64,000 nt of DNA from Candidatus Firestoneibacteriota bacterium (lineage in GTDB: Bacteria; Oederibacteriota; D2-FULL-39-29): the NCBI GenBank assembly GCA_903928075.1, contig CAIYPD010000012.1, positions 1-64,000 on the forward strand. The letters run 5' to 3'. How positions within the stretch are numbered: the first letter of the stretch is position 1; every line of letters starts with the position of its first letter. The notes under the pieces are model-generated. The model did not search any database and had not been told where the DNA came from. It was given only the letters and a program-made list of their open reading frames with translations. The position numbers were made by a program, and so were the translations under genes. Below, one piece after another: positions 1 through 7,450 of this stretch.

Positions 1-518
1 ATCTTTATCTGCATTATATCGGCAATCTCTTTTAATTTGAACCGTTGATAATGTCTGAACTCAAAAACCTGCCGCTCCCTAAAGGACAGCAGTTCAAGGC
101 TTTCCCGGACTTTCCTTTCGGTCTCTTTTGCGGCAAGCCTCTCTTCGGGTTTTTCTTTTTCATTTACTGCCAGTACAGTTTCCCGGTCTATTCCTTCGGA
201 ATTATTCCGCCCCGCTTTAAAAATAGAAAATGTCTCCTTAAACTTCTTTTTCCTTAGAGCATCAAGACAGATATTAACAAGTATTCTGTAGTACCAGGTG
301 TAAAATCTGGAGTTTCCTTTGAAGGTTTTTGCTTTTTTAAAAACCCGGAAGAAGGATTCCTGCACGGCATCCTTGGCTTCTTCTGAATCATGCAAGAGGC
401 CAAACGCCACAGAAAAAGCTCTCTCTTGATACTTCTCCACCAGAACCCGAAAAGCATCCTCGTCTCCGGACTTAAGACCTGCCACGAGTTTTATATCTTC
501 GTCCTGCGGGGTAATCAT
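1..518 (-). CDS. RNA polymerase sigma factor, ECF family (C-terminus off the window)
   Basis: A reading frame begins with ATG at 518 and stays open to the window edge (172 complete codons), so the C-terminus is missing. Sigma region 2 is clear: DAFRVLVEKYQERAF, then the core-binding AKDAVQESFFRVFKK and an RFYTWYYRILVN segment. Region 4 begins at LELLSFRERQVFEFRHY, the usual -35-reading helix-turn-helix. ECF factors direct RNA polymerase to stress or envelope promoters. It lies 56 bases downstream of the 22-residue-repeat gene on the same strand and has its own strong promoter. No anti-sigma gene is visible; it may lie beyond base 1. Confidence 0.9.
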   Translation of the reverse strand, partial: MITPQDEDIKLVAGLKSGDEDAFRVLVEKYQERAFSVAFGLLHDSEEAKDAVQESFFRVFKKAKTFKGNSRFYTWYYRILVNICLDALRKKKFKETFSIFKAGRNNSEGIDRETVLAVNEKEKPEERLAAKETERKVRESLELLSFRERQVFEFRHYQRFKLKEIADIMQIK

Positions 519-524
519 ACCAAG

Positions 525-553
525 ATTATAACCCGCTTTTTTAGCGAGTGCAA
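525..553 (-). promoter_or_regulatory. Promoter of the partial ECF sigma gene, predicted leaderless
   Basis: On the minus strand a -35 TTGCAC (548-553) and -10 TATAAT (525-530) are separated by exactly 17 bases. Seven bases past the -10 is the A of the ATG at 518, so the predicted transcript starts on the start codon. There is no Shine-Dalgarno sequence in front of this ATG. Confidence 0.6.
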
Positions 554-573
554 GGGTCAACAAAGTAATTTTC

Positions 574-1206
574 TCACCTATTATCCCGGCTATTATTTTC
601 TTTATTGCTCTTTTTATTTTCCTGATCCGCGGGCAATTCATTATTTTTAACTTTTAAATCATTAAGCCATTTTTTTCTTTTTTCCAGGAATGCCTTGAAT
701 TTCCCGGGATTTCTTTTTTTAAGTTCTTTTAATTTTTCTTTAAGCTTGTCTTTTATTTCCCTCCATTTTTCGGGATTATTGTTCTTAAAATGTTTTAGCC
801 TTTCTTGCATTCTCTTCATGAACCGGCCAAACGCCTCAGGATCCGATTCCCTGAGTTGTTTCAGGTGTTCGTGCCTCTTAGCAAGCATTTCTTTAAACTT
901 CGCAGGCTCTGCCCGCCTTAGCTCCTGAAAACGCTCACGCCCCCTTTCTAAAAGTTGTTTAAATTTTTCCGGATCGTTTTCTTTAAGATTCCTTAGTTTT
1001 TCCTTTAAATTACCTGCCAGTTCAGCGTATTTTTCCGGATTTTTCTCCTTTAGCTCTTTTAGTTTTTCCCTGTCAATATCAAGAATATTCGTGTTTTCTT
1101 TGACTTTTTCATTGTTTTCTCTTAAACTATCGGAAGAGTATATGAAGGAAGCCATAATAAATACAAATATGACCATTTTCAAAGATATTTTAGTAAGGTT
1201 TTTCAT
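574..1206 (-). CDS. Secreted or membrane-anchored protein made of six tandem 22-residue helical repeats
   Basis: Start chosen at ATG 1206, preceded by GGGGGAAGA; an upstream in-frame ATG at 1230 has no ribosome site. The 210-residue product begins with a short basic stretch and a hydrophobic helix (about residues 10-24), a signal peptide or anchor. From about residue 46 to 177 it consists of six 22-residue units of the form rExLKxLKExnPEKFxxxLek, each with Pro in the same place inside an N/D/E-P-E/A/G-K motif. This predicts helical hairpins broken at each NP/DP. The tail is Lys/Asn/Glu rich. I do not recognise a named family. The ECF sigma gene immediately downstream suggests a shared envelope role, which is inference. 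Confidence 0.75.
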   Translation of the reverse strand: MKNLTKISLKMVIFVFIMASFIYSSDSLRENNEKVKENTNILDIDREKLKELKEKNPEKYAELAGNLKEKLRNLKENDPEKFKQLLERGRERFQELRRAEPAKFKEMLAKRHEHLKQLRESDPEAFGRFMKRMQERLKHFKNNNPEKWREIKDKLKEKLKELKKRNPGKFKAFLEKRKKWLNDLKVKNNELPADQENKKSNKENNSRDNR

Positions 1207-1284
1207 TCTTCCCCCTGCCAAGAAACTCAATAAATAACAATTTCTTACTGCCCTTTCATTGTTGGACGCGTTTAAAAAGAAAAA

Positions 1285-1298
1285 TGTTTACATAAACA
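1285..1298. promoter_or_regulatory. Operator-like palindrome between divergent genes
   Basis: TGTTTA-CA-TAAACA, six-base arms around two central bases, sits between the repeat-protein gene (minus) and the ATP synthase operon (plus). It looks like a dimeric regulator site; the regulator is unknown and chance occurrence in AT-rich DNA cannot be excluded. Confidence 0.3.
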
Positions 1299-1335
1299 GA
1301 GTTTTTTAGCCTGACCGGCATTAAAATTCTTTAAT

Positions 1336-1364
1336 TTGAATTATTTATAATTTTCTGATACAAT
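1336..1364 (+). promoter_or_regulatory. Promoter of the ATP synthase operon, nearly leaderless
   Basis: -35 TTGAAT (1336-1341) and -10 TACAAT (1359-1364) with a 17-base spacer. The predicted start is about 1371, two bases before the atpZ ATG at 1373, leaving no room for a ribosome-binding site. Confidence 0.55.
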
Positions 1365-1372
1365 AAAATACA

Positions 1373-1576
1373 ATGAAAGATTTCAAGTGGAGTAATCTGG
1401 GTTTTGCTTCCGGTATGGGCTTTACTCTCGTTTTATCCACCTTTGCCGGGTTAGCCGGCGGATATTTTCTTGACAAATACCTCGAAAGTTCCCCTGTTTT
1501 TACGCTTATTTTTTTCGTAATCGGGACTGTTTCAGGATTCTACTATATAATAAAAGAAGCGGAGAAATTAAAATGA
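1373..1576 (+). CDS. atpZ: AtpZ-like F0F1 ATP synthase accessory protein
   Basis: A 67-residue protein with two hydrophobic helices around a glycine-rich turn (GLAGGYFLDKYL), the pattern of the 'ATPase gene 1' family that opens many bacterial atp operons. With AtpI it has been linked to c-ring assembly and to Mg2+/Ca2+ uptake. Here it is first in the operon and overlaps atpI by four bases (ATGA), indicating translational coupling. Length and position match the family. Confidence 0.8.
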   Translation: MKDFKWSNLGFASGMGFTLVLSTFAGLAGGYFLDKYLESSPVFTLIFFVIGTVSGFYYIIKEAEKLK

Positions 1577-1887
1577 ATTATGATGTACTACTTGCCGTTA
1601 GCGGCGCACTAGCAGGTTTTTTAGTAGGGATGGGCAATGCTTACCTACGAAAAGTAGCAGCAAAAAGATTACTCAAAACCGAAAAGAAAATGGCCGTCAC
1701 CCTGGTTTCGCTCTTTTCGTTAGCCAGGCTCGCTATTATTGCTCTAATAGTTTATAGCCTGTTTTTCTTAATAAAATCGAAAATTTTCGCAATCGGCGCC
1801 GTCGGGGGACTGGTTATCAATTCTTTTCTCACCACTTTTTACTATATTATAAAGAAGAAGTCGCTTAAAGAGCAAGAAAAGGTATAA
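1573..1887 (+). CDS. atpI: AtpI-like ATP synthase assembly protein
   Basis: A 104-residue protein with about four hydrophobic segments, fitting the ATP synthase protein I family (a chaperone for c-ring assembly). The call rests mostly on place: coupled by ATGA overlap to atpZ and one base before subunit a. The sequence itself is weakly conserved, as is usual for AtpI. Confidence 0.65.
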   Translation: MNYDVLLAVSGALAGFLVGMGNAYLRKVAAKRLLKTEKKMAVTLVSLFSLARLAIIALIVYSLFFLIKSKIFAIGAVGGLVINSFLTTFYYIIKKKSLKEQEKV

Positions 1888-1888
1888 A

Positions 1889-2626
1889 ATGGCAGAAGAA
1901 GAAGTATTAAAAGAAATAATTTTTATACATATTCCCGGGGTTCCGGAAGCGCTAACTATGTCGTGGATTGCAATGGGAATAATTATTGTAGTCGGGTTTC
2001 TTGGTTCTTATAGCATAAAAATGGCCCCCCGGGGCGCCCAGAACATGGTCGAATTTGGCATAGATTGGGTTACGGATAAAACTCGTGAATTTATGGGCGA
2101 GAAAGGCCCGGCCTTCCTTCCGCTATTTTTGACCCTCTTTTTATTTATTTTTGTTTCAAATCTGCTGGGACTAATTCCGGGATTTAAATCTCCCACGAGC
2201 AATATCAGCGTAAATCTGGCACTCGCCCTGATAATATTTTGCTCCACGCATTACTTCGGCATAAAAGAAAAAGGCGCTATTGGTTATTTTAAGCATTTCA
2301 TGGGCCCACCCTACTGGCTTGCGCCCCTATTTTTTATAATACATATAATAGGCGAATTGGTAAGGCCGGTATCGTTAACGCTCAGGCTTTTTTTTAATAT
2401 TCTGGCAAAAGAAATTCTGCTTACGCTCCTGGCAACTTTATTTTTTGCCTTTATGATGCTTGAAATGCCTAAGGCAATACAGTTCTTGCTGTTGACCGGG
2501 GATTTTCTTCTCCGTCCGGCCATTATTCTGCTTGGCGCTCTTGTAAGCTTTATCCAGGCATTGGTTTTCACTGCCTTATCTATGATTTATATAGGCAGTG
2601 CGGTCACGCGCGAAGAAGAACATTAA
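1889..2626 (+). CDS. atpB: ATP synthase F0 subunit a
   Basis: A 245-residue multi-spanning subunit forming the ion half-channels beside the c-ring. The essential Arg lies in SLTLRLFFNILAKE (R166); the usual motif is RLFGNM.AG, so the Gly-to-Phe and following changes are mildly divergent. The last helix carries the conserved Gln (SFIQALVFTALSMIYIG). Followed by 127 bases of repeat-bearing DNA before atpE. Confidence 0.95.
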   Translation: MAEEEVLKEIIFIHIPGVPEALTMSWIAMGIIIVVGFLGSYSIKMAPRGAQNMVEFGIDWVTDKTREFMGEKGPAFLPLFLTLFLFIFVSNLLGLIPGFKSPTSNISVNLALALIIFCSTHYFGIKEKGAIGYFKHFMGPPYWLAPLFFIIHIIGELVRPVSLTLRLFFNILAKEILLTLLATLFFAFMMLEMPKAIQFLLLTGDFLLRPAIILLGALVSFIQALVFTALSMIYIGSAVTREEEH

Positions 2627-2753
2627 AAGACAAGTACGAAGTATTACACTTTTGAGTTTTAAAAACAAGACCAAATTAATGTAAAACTTTGTACCTTGTA
2701 GTTTGTACTTTGTACTTAATTTCACGGGCTAAGAGCCCAAAGGGAGGGAATTT
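2627..2753 (+). repeat. atpB-atpE intergenic region with a dispersed short repeat
   Basis: The second half holds TTTGTACTTTGTACTT-type repeats (about 2685-2718), and an inverted partner (gacaagtacgaagtatt) begins at about 2629. The same arrangement recurs at 48165-48295 in front of gltX. Both copies end just upstream of a strong Shine-Dalgarno (here AAAGGGAGGG). An inverted REP-like element is the best description; no gene is seen. Confidence 0.45.
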
Positions 2754-3125
2754 ATGGGAGTTCTTGAAGTATCTATTCTTGTTGCAGGTATTGCTATGGC
2801 CGTGGGGTCTTTGATGACCGGTCTGGCACAGGGTCTCTCTGTAGCCAAAGCCATGGAAGGAATATCCAGACAGCCGGAAGCTGCAGGAAAAATACAGGGC
2901 GCACTTATAATAGGTCTCGCCTTTATCGAATCTATTGCTATTTATGTGCTGGCTATTGCAATCATCATCCTCTTTGCAAACCCGTTCACCTCGTCTACGG
3001 TAAGCGAACAGAAAGCAAAATCGGAAGTTGCAGTACTTAAACTTGAAATAGAAAAAATCAATCTCGAAAAAGAACTTACGGCCATGAAAGCCGGATCAGG
3101 AAAAGTAGAAGTCAAGAAAAAGTAA
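2754..3125 (+). CDS. atpE: ATP synthase F0 subunit c with long C-terminal extension
   Basis: Residues 1-78 are a standard two-helix c subunit: the polar loop RQPEAAGK is at about 39-46, and the ion-binding carboxylate is E59 in GLAFIES. Q26 and E59-S60 keep the 33-residue spacing of the Na+ ligands in Ilyobacter tartaricus (Q32, E65, S66), suggesting sodium coupling; the usual Thr after Ser is Ile here. Normal c subunits end at about NPF; this one runs on for 45 residues (79-123), with a Lys/Glu-rich coiled-coil-like stretch. The c-subunit C-terminus faces outside in known structures, so the extension would line the outer side of the ring. Confidence 0.93.
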   Translation: MGVLEVSILVAGIAMAVGSLMTGLAQGLSVAKAMEGISRQPEAAGKIQGALIIGLAFIESIAIYVLAIAIIILFANPFTSSTVSEQKAKSEVAVLKLEIEKINLEKELTAMKAGSGKVEVKKK

Positions 3126-3216
3126 TATTTACTGCCTCGGCCTAAACCTTAAGTGGCTTCTTTTGTAAGGAATTATATGGCAAGGGCCGGCAAAAACCAC
3201 TTTAAGAAGGCAAAAA

Positions 3217-3708
3217 ATGATAAACCTTAATGTTGACCTGGGAATACTTATCATCCAGGTAATAACCTTTTTGCTCGGGATGATTTTGATTTGGCAGGTA
3301 TTCTTAAAAAAGTTTTCAAAAAAACTTTCAGAACGCTCTGCGCACATTAAAGACACTCTGGACGAAATCGCCAAACAAAAAATAGAAGTAGAGGCGCTCA
3401 AAGCGGATTTCCAGAAACAGCTGGAAACCATAGATAAGAAGTTCCAGGATAAGATACGCGAGGCCACCAAAGAGGGCAGCGAAATTAAGAATGACCTCGT
3501 GCTTCGCGCCAGAGAAGAAGCAAAACTGCTTCTTGTGAAGACCGGCGAGAAACTGGAAATTGAAAAAGAAAAGATGCTCAAAGAGATGCGCATCGAAATA
3601 ACCAATCTCGCTCTCTCCATCGCAGAAAAGGTACTTAAGGAAAATGTCGGAAAGCAGCAGCAGGAAAAACTTGTCGCAGACCTGCTTAAGGAGCTTGAAA
3701 AGAAATAA
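3217..3708 (+). CDS. atpF: ATP synthase F0 subunit b
   Basis: 163 residues: one N-terminal membrane helix (LGILIIQVITFLLGMILIW) followed by a long charged helix typical of the peripheral stalk. Its stop codon shares a base with the atpH start. The 91-base gap after atpE contains AAGTGG and CCACTT arms 46 bases apart, possibly a loose hairpin. Confidence 0.93.
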   Translation: MINLNVDLGILIIQVITFLLGMILIWQVFLKKFSKKLSERSAHIKDTLDEIAKQKIEVEALKADFQKQLETIDKKFQDKIREATKEGSEIKNDLVLRAREEAKLLLVKTGEKLEIEKEKMLKEMRIEITNLALSIAEKVLKENVGKQQQEKLVADLLKELEKK

Positions 3709-4238
3709 TGCTTGTTAAAACTATCGGAAAAAAATATGCTTCCGCGCTTTTTGGCGTAGCCGGGGATTTAGAGCGTATTGATGAAATCAAAACTGCCCTG
3801 GAAACTTTCGCCGCCTGTATGAACAAAGAGGCTTTTGTCTCTTTTAAAAATCCCAAACTTTCCCTTGCCGTAAAACAGGCCGCTTTAAGAAAAAGCATTA
3901 ACGGAAAACTGCCGACAGAGCTTGTGGGTTTTTTGTGCCTGCTTATTGCGAAAAAACGTTTTGAGTTTTTACCGGAGATAGTCAAAGAATTCAATATACT
4001 CTATGATGAAAAGCACGGCCTTAAATCAGCAGTAGTAGTGAGTGCTTTCGAAGTAACAAAAACCCAGCAGGAACTGATTAAAAACACGCTTGAGAAAAGA
4101 TACAGCAGTAAATTTTTGGTGGATTTTTCTGTAGATGCATCCTTGCTTGGCGGCATAATTATCAACATAGGTAACGAGATGATAGACGGAAGTCTAAAAA
4201 ACCAGCTTGCAAAAATTAAAACAAGACTATTAAGTTAA
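3708..4238 (+). CDS. atpH: ATP synthase F1 subunit delta
   Basis: 176 residues, the usual length. The C-terminal signature is present as DASLLGGIIINIGNEMIDGSLKNQLAKIKTRL. It links the b stalk to the top of the alpha/beta hexamer. One-base overlap with atpF and a 15-base gap to atpA. Confidence 0.93.
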   Translation: MLVKTIGKKYASALFGVAGDLERIDEIKTALETFAACMNKEAFVSFKNPKLSLAVKQAALRKSINGKLPTELVGFLCLLIAKKRFEFLPEIVKEFNILYDEKHGLKSAVVVSAFEVTKTQQELIKNTLEKRYSSKFLVDFSVDASLLGGIIINIGNEMIDGSLKNQLAKIKTRLLS

Positions 4239-4253
4239 CCAAAAGGGGTCCTT

Positions 4254-5798
4254 ATGGCAAAAGATATTAAGACAAATCCTGAAGAAATAGCTTCAATATT
4301 AAAAGGGTTGATCTCTGATTTTGAGAGCAAGCTTGACCGGAAAAATACCGGCGTGGTGCTTCAAGTCGGCGACGGTATCTGCAGGGTATACGGCCTCGAC
4401 GAAGTCAGATATTTCGAACTGGTCGAATTTAAAGGCGGTATCTTCGGCATCGCATTAAATCTTGAAAGAGACAATGTCGGTATAGTTATCCTTGGCGACG
4501 ATAAAATGATAAAAGAAGGCGATGTCGTCAAGTGCACGGGCCGGGTAGTCGAAATCCCGACCGGTAAAGAACTCTGCGGAAGAGTAATTGACGCTCTGGG
4601 AAATCCTTTGGACGGCAAAGGGCCCATCCCGACAAAAAAAACCAGACCAATAGAAATGCGGGCGCCTTCGGTTATTGAAAGGGCACCGGTTAAAAACCCG
4701 CTACAAACCGGGATAAAAGCAATTGACTCCATGATTCCTATCGGACGGGGACAGCGGGAACTTATTATTGGGGACCGGCAAACAGGAAAGACCGCAATTG
4801 CTATTGATGCAATCATTAACCAGAAAAACAGCGATGTTATCTGTATTTATGTGGCTATCGGCCAAAAAAAATCTACCGTGGCCCAGGTAGTGGATGTCCT
4901 TGAAAAAAACGGCGCAATGGATCATACTATAGTAGTTTCTGCTACGGCTTCTGATCCTGCCTCCCTTCAATATATTGCACCTTATGCGGGCTGCTCCATA
5001 GGTGAGGAATTCAGAGATTCAGGTAAGCATGCACTTATAATATACGATGATCTTTCAAAACATGCGGTCGCGTACAGGGAAATCTCCCTTCTTCTTCGCA
5101 GACCTCCGGGCCGAGAAGCGTACCCCGGAGATATATTCTATCTCCATTCCCGTCTTCTTGAAAGAGCAGCGAAGATGAACGAGCAAAAGGGCGGCGGGAC
5201 TTTAACCGCACTGCCCATTATTGAAACCCAGGCGGGCGACATTTCGGCTTACATCCCGACTAATGTTATTTCTATAACAGACGGACAGATATATCTTGAA
5301 GGAAGTTTATTCTACTCCGGTATCCGCCCTGCCATAAATGCAGGTCTGTCGGTATCCCGCGTCGGCGGCTCGGCTCAAACCAAAGCCATGAAGAAAGTTG
5401 CCGGGGGTTTAAGAAATACTTTGAGCCAGTACTGGGAACTGGTTAACTTTGCCCAGTTTGGGGCCGAGCTGGACAAGTCTACACAATCCCAACTGTCCCG
5501 GGGACAGCGGCTGGTGGAAATCCTTAAACAAAACCAGTATGAACCGGTACAAATGGAAAGACAGGTTATGATACTTTTTGCCGTAACCAAAGGGCTCTTA
5601 GATGATTTCCCTGCAGATAAAATAAAGGCCTTTGAGACCGGATTCTACAAATTTGCCGACGAAAATCAGCATAAACTGGTCGCAGGAATAAGAGACACCC
5701 TGGACCTGGATGCCGGTGCCGCTGAAGCACTCGAAAAAACCATCATAAATTATAAAAAAATATTTTTAGCCAGCGAAAACGGCGCCCCGGAGGATTAA
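4254..5798 (+). CDS. atpA: ATP synthase F1 subunit alpha
   Basis: 514 residues, full length. The Walker A loop is [13 protein letters not shown], and [20 protein letters not shown] and [20 protein letters not shown] are conserved alpha-subunit blocks. Strong Shine-Dalgarno AAAGGGG. In most bacteria gamma, beta and epsilon genes follow; here a cyclic-nucleotide-binding protein begins on the very next base. Confidence 0.97.
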   Translation: MAKDIKTNPEEIASILKGLISDFESKLDRKNTGVVLQVGDGICRVYGLDEVRYFELVEFKGGIFGIALNLERDNVGIVILGDDKMIKEGDVVKCTGRVVEIPTGKELCGRVIDALGNPLDGKGPIPTKKTRPIEMRAPSVIERAPVKNPLQTGIKAIDSMIPIGRGQRELIIGDRQTGKTAIAIDAIINQKNSDVICIYVAIGQKKSTVAQVVDVLEKNGAMDHTIVVSATASDPASLQYIAPYAGCSIGEEFRDSGKHALIIYDDLSKHAVAYREISLLLRRPPGREAYPGDIFYLHSRLLERAAKMNEQKGGGTLTALPIIETQAGDISAYIPTNVISITDGQIYLEGSLFYSGIRPAINAGLSVSRVGGSAQTKAMKKVAGGLRNTLSQYWELVNFAQFGAELDKSTQSQLSRGQRLVEILKQNQYEPVQMERQVMILFAVTKGLLDDFPADKIKAFETGFYKFADENQHKLVAGIRDTLDLDAGAAEALEKTIINYKKIFLASENGAPED

Positions 5799-6314
5799 AT
5801 GCCTAAAATTTTTAAAACTATAAGAGATATTCTTGTCGGTGAAAAAACAGAAATTGTAAAAGTTCTTGAAAGAGTCCCCATCTTTGCCGGCTTAAGTCTT
5901 ATTGAACTTAAAAAAATAGAAATAATAACTCACGAACGCGAATATATGGACAACGAAATAATCTTCAACGAAAAAGAACCTGGTGCAGGAATGTATATAA
6001 TAAAATCCGGCAGTATTAAACTATCCAAGAAAGTTGACAACAAACAGGTCTTTCTTATGTCCATGACTGAAGGTGATTTTTTTGGAGAAATTGCGCTCTT
6101 AGATGAGTCCCCAAGATCGGCTACCGCAACTTCCGCCGGTAAGACAAAAATACTCGGCTTTTACAGACCCGATTTTCTTGACTTATTAAAAAGAGAACCG
6201 AAACTCGGCTCTAAAGTGCTTCTAAAACTCGCCCAGATGATTGCGGCAAGATTAAGAGAAACAACCGAAAGCAGAGTCAAAGGAACAGCTGATGGAAACG
6301 AGACAGAACCTTAA
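5799..6314 (+). CDS. Cyclic-nucleotide-binding domain protein without DNA-binding domain
   Basis: 171 residues holding one CRP-type cNMP-binding fold, with the phosphate-binding cassette FGEIALLDESPRSATA at about residues 95-110. The C-terminal part is a helix (KVLLKLAQMIAARLRETTES) and no helix-turn-helix follows, so it is probably not a transcription factor. It starts immediately after atpA and overlaps the next gene by 23 bases, so it is in the ATP synthase transcript. Ligand and partner are unknown. Confidence 0.85.
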   Translation: MPKIFKTIRDILVGEKTEIVKVLERVPIFAGLSLIELKKIEIITHEREYMDNEIIFNEKEPGAGMYIIKSGSIKLSKKVDNKQVFLMSMTEGDFFGEIALLDESPRSATATSAGKTKILGFYRPDFLDLLKREPKLGSKVLLKLAQMIAARLRETTESRVKGTADGNETEP

Positions 6315-7362
6315 GCTCTGGAACTGGCTAAAACTGGCCGGGATCTACGGAGTAATTCTTCTTGCTTTGTATATTTTCTATCTGGCACAGGATATTTTAA
6401 CCCCCTTTCTTGTGGCTTTTATTCTCGTTTATTTGCTTAACCCGTTGGTGGATAAAATTGAAGGCACCGGTATTCAAAGAAATTATGCGCTTTTGCTGAT
6501 ATTTTTAGGATTTGCCCTGGCTCTCGGTCTTGTTGTTCTCTTTTCTTTCGGAGCAATAAAAGACGAGTTTACCCTGCTCTCAAAACAGATACCTGAGTAC
6601 TTCAGTAAAATAAAGACCAGCCTTCTTGCTAATGCTTCCGCCCTGGAAGAAAAACTCCCTTATTTAAAAAAAGGAACTTTACAGGTTCTTTTAAATGAAA
6701 AATTTGCCGACATTCCTTCAGTGATCGGGCCAAGAATTCCCGGGCTGCTTATCTCGGCCGTCGGCCTGGTTACCAACACTTTGATAGTTTTATTTCTTAC
6801 TTTCTTTATCCTCAAAGACGGCCGGGGATTCAGAAAAAATATAATAAAAATAATTCCCAATAAATATTTCGAAACCGCGCTGTGTCTGCTTTATGAGATC
6901 AATGTTTCCGTGGGAAGCTATGTCCGCGGTCAAATTATTGATTGTACTATTGTCGCCATCTTGTCCGTAATCGGCCTTTATTTAATAGGGCTTAAATATG
7001 CTATTATGATAGGCATTATCTGCGGCATTATGAATATTATCCCTTATCTGGGTCCGATTGTCGGCATGATTCCTGGTATCTTTGTAGCTCTTGTCGACCA
7101 TCAATCCGGCGGAATGGCTGTCTCCGTAGTTGCGGTAATGATGGGCGTCCAGCTTATAGACAATGTTTTCGTTTCCCCCCTTGCCGTAGGTAAATCCGTC
7201 GACCTTCATCCTATAGCTGTGATTTTATCCGTTTCCGTAGGCGGGGCTATTTTAGGAATCTGGGGGATGCTACTGGCGGTCCCTATTTATTGCGCGCTCA
7301 AGGTAACTTTTCAGATTTTATATAAAGGAATAATTGAATACGAATCATGGGATGCAGCGTAG
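6292..7362 (+). CDS. AI-2E / PerM family transporter
   Basis: 356 residues with about eight hydrophobic segments and the family hallmark near the C-terminus (LGPIVGMIPGIFVAL, then VGKSVDLHPIAVILSVSVGG). Members export small molecules or act as Na+/H+ antiporters; substrate cannot be told from sequence. The start ATG at 6292 lies within the preceding gene with AAAGGA ahead of it, implying coupling. Last gene of the atp transcript. Confidence 0.88.
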   Translation: METRQNLKLWNWLKLAGIYGVILLALYIFYLAQDILTPFLVAFILVYLLNPLVDKIEGTGIQRNYALLLIFLGFALALGLVVLFSFGAIKDEFTLLSKQIPEYFSKIKTSLLANASALEEKLPYLKKGTLQVLLNEKFADIPSVIGPRIPGLLISAVGLVTNTLIVLFLTFFILKDGRGFRKNIIKIIPNKYFETALCLLYEINVSVGSYVRGQIIDCTIVAILSVIGLYLIGLKYAIMIGIICGIMNIIPYLGPIVGMIPGIFVALVDHQSGGMAVSVVAVMMGVQLIDNVFVSPLAVGKSVDLHPIAVILSVSVGGAILGIWGMLLAVPIYCALKVTFQILYKGIIEYESWDAA

Positions 7363-7396
7363 ACCAATAACTGATTGTCCGCCCTTGGCGAGATCT

Positions 7397-7417
7397 CTCC
7401 AAAGTAAAACTTTGGAG
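7397..7417. terminator. Hairpin between convergent genes
   Basis: CTCCAAAGT-aaa-ACTTTGGAG, a perfect nine-base stem with a three-base loop, between the ends of the permease (plus) and MFS (minus) genes. No clear T-run follows on either strand, so termination is uncertain. It sits beside a fragment (7378-7398) that recurs inverted near 14927-14949. Confidence 0.45.
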
Positions 7418-7450
7418 GACTAATGACTGATGACTAATAAAAGCAAAAAT

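Noticed and set aside
3129-3620. Long minus-strand reading frame opposite atpF, and similar long frames opposite hydA1 and other genes
   Set aside because: They are antisense shadows of well-conserved genes, with low-complexity products and no ribosome sites.
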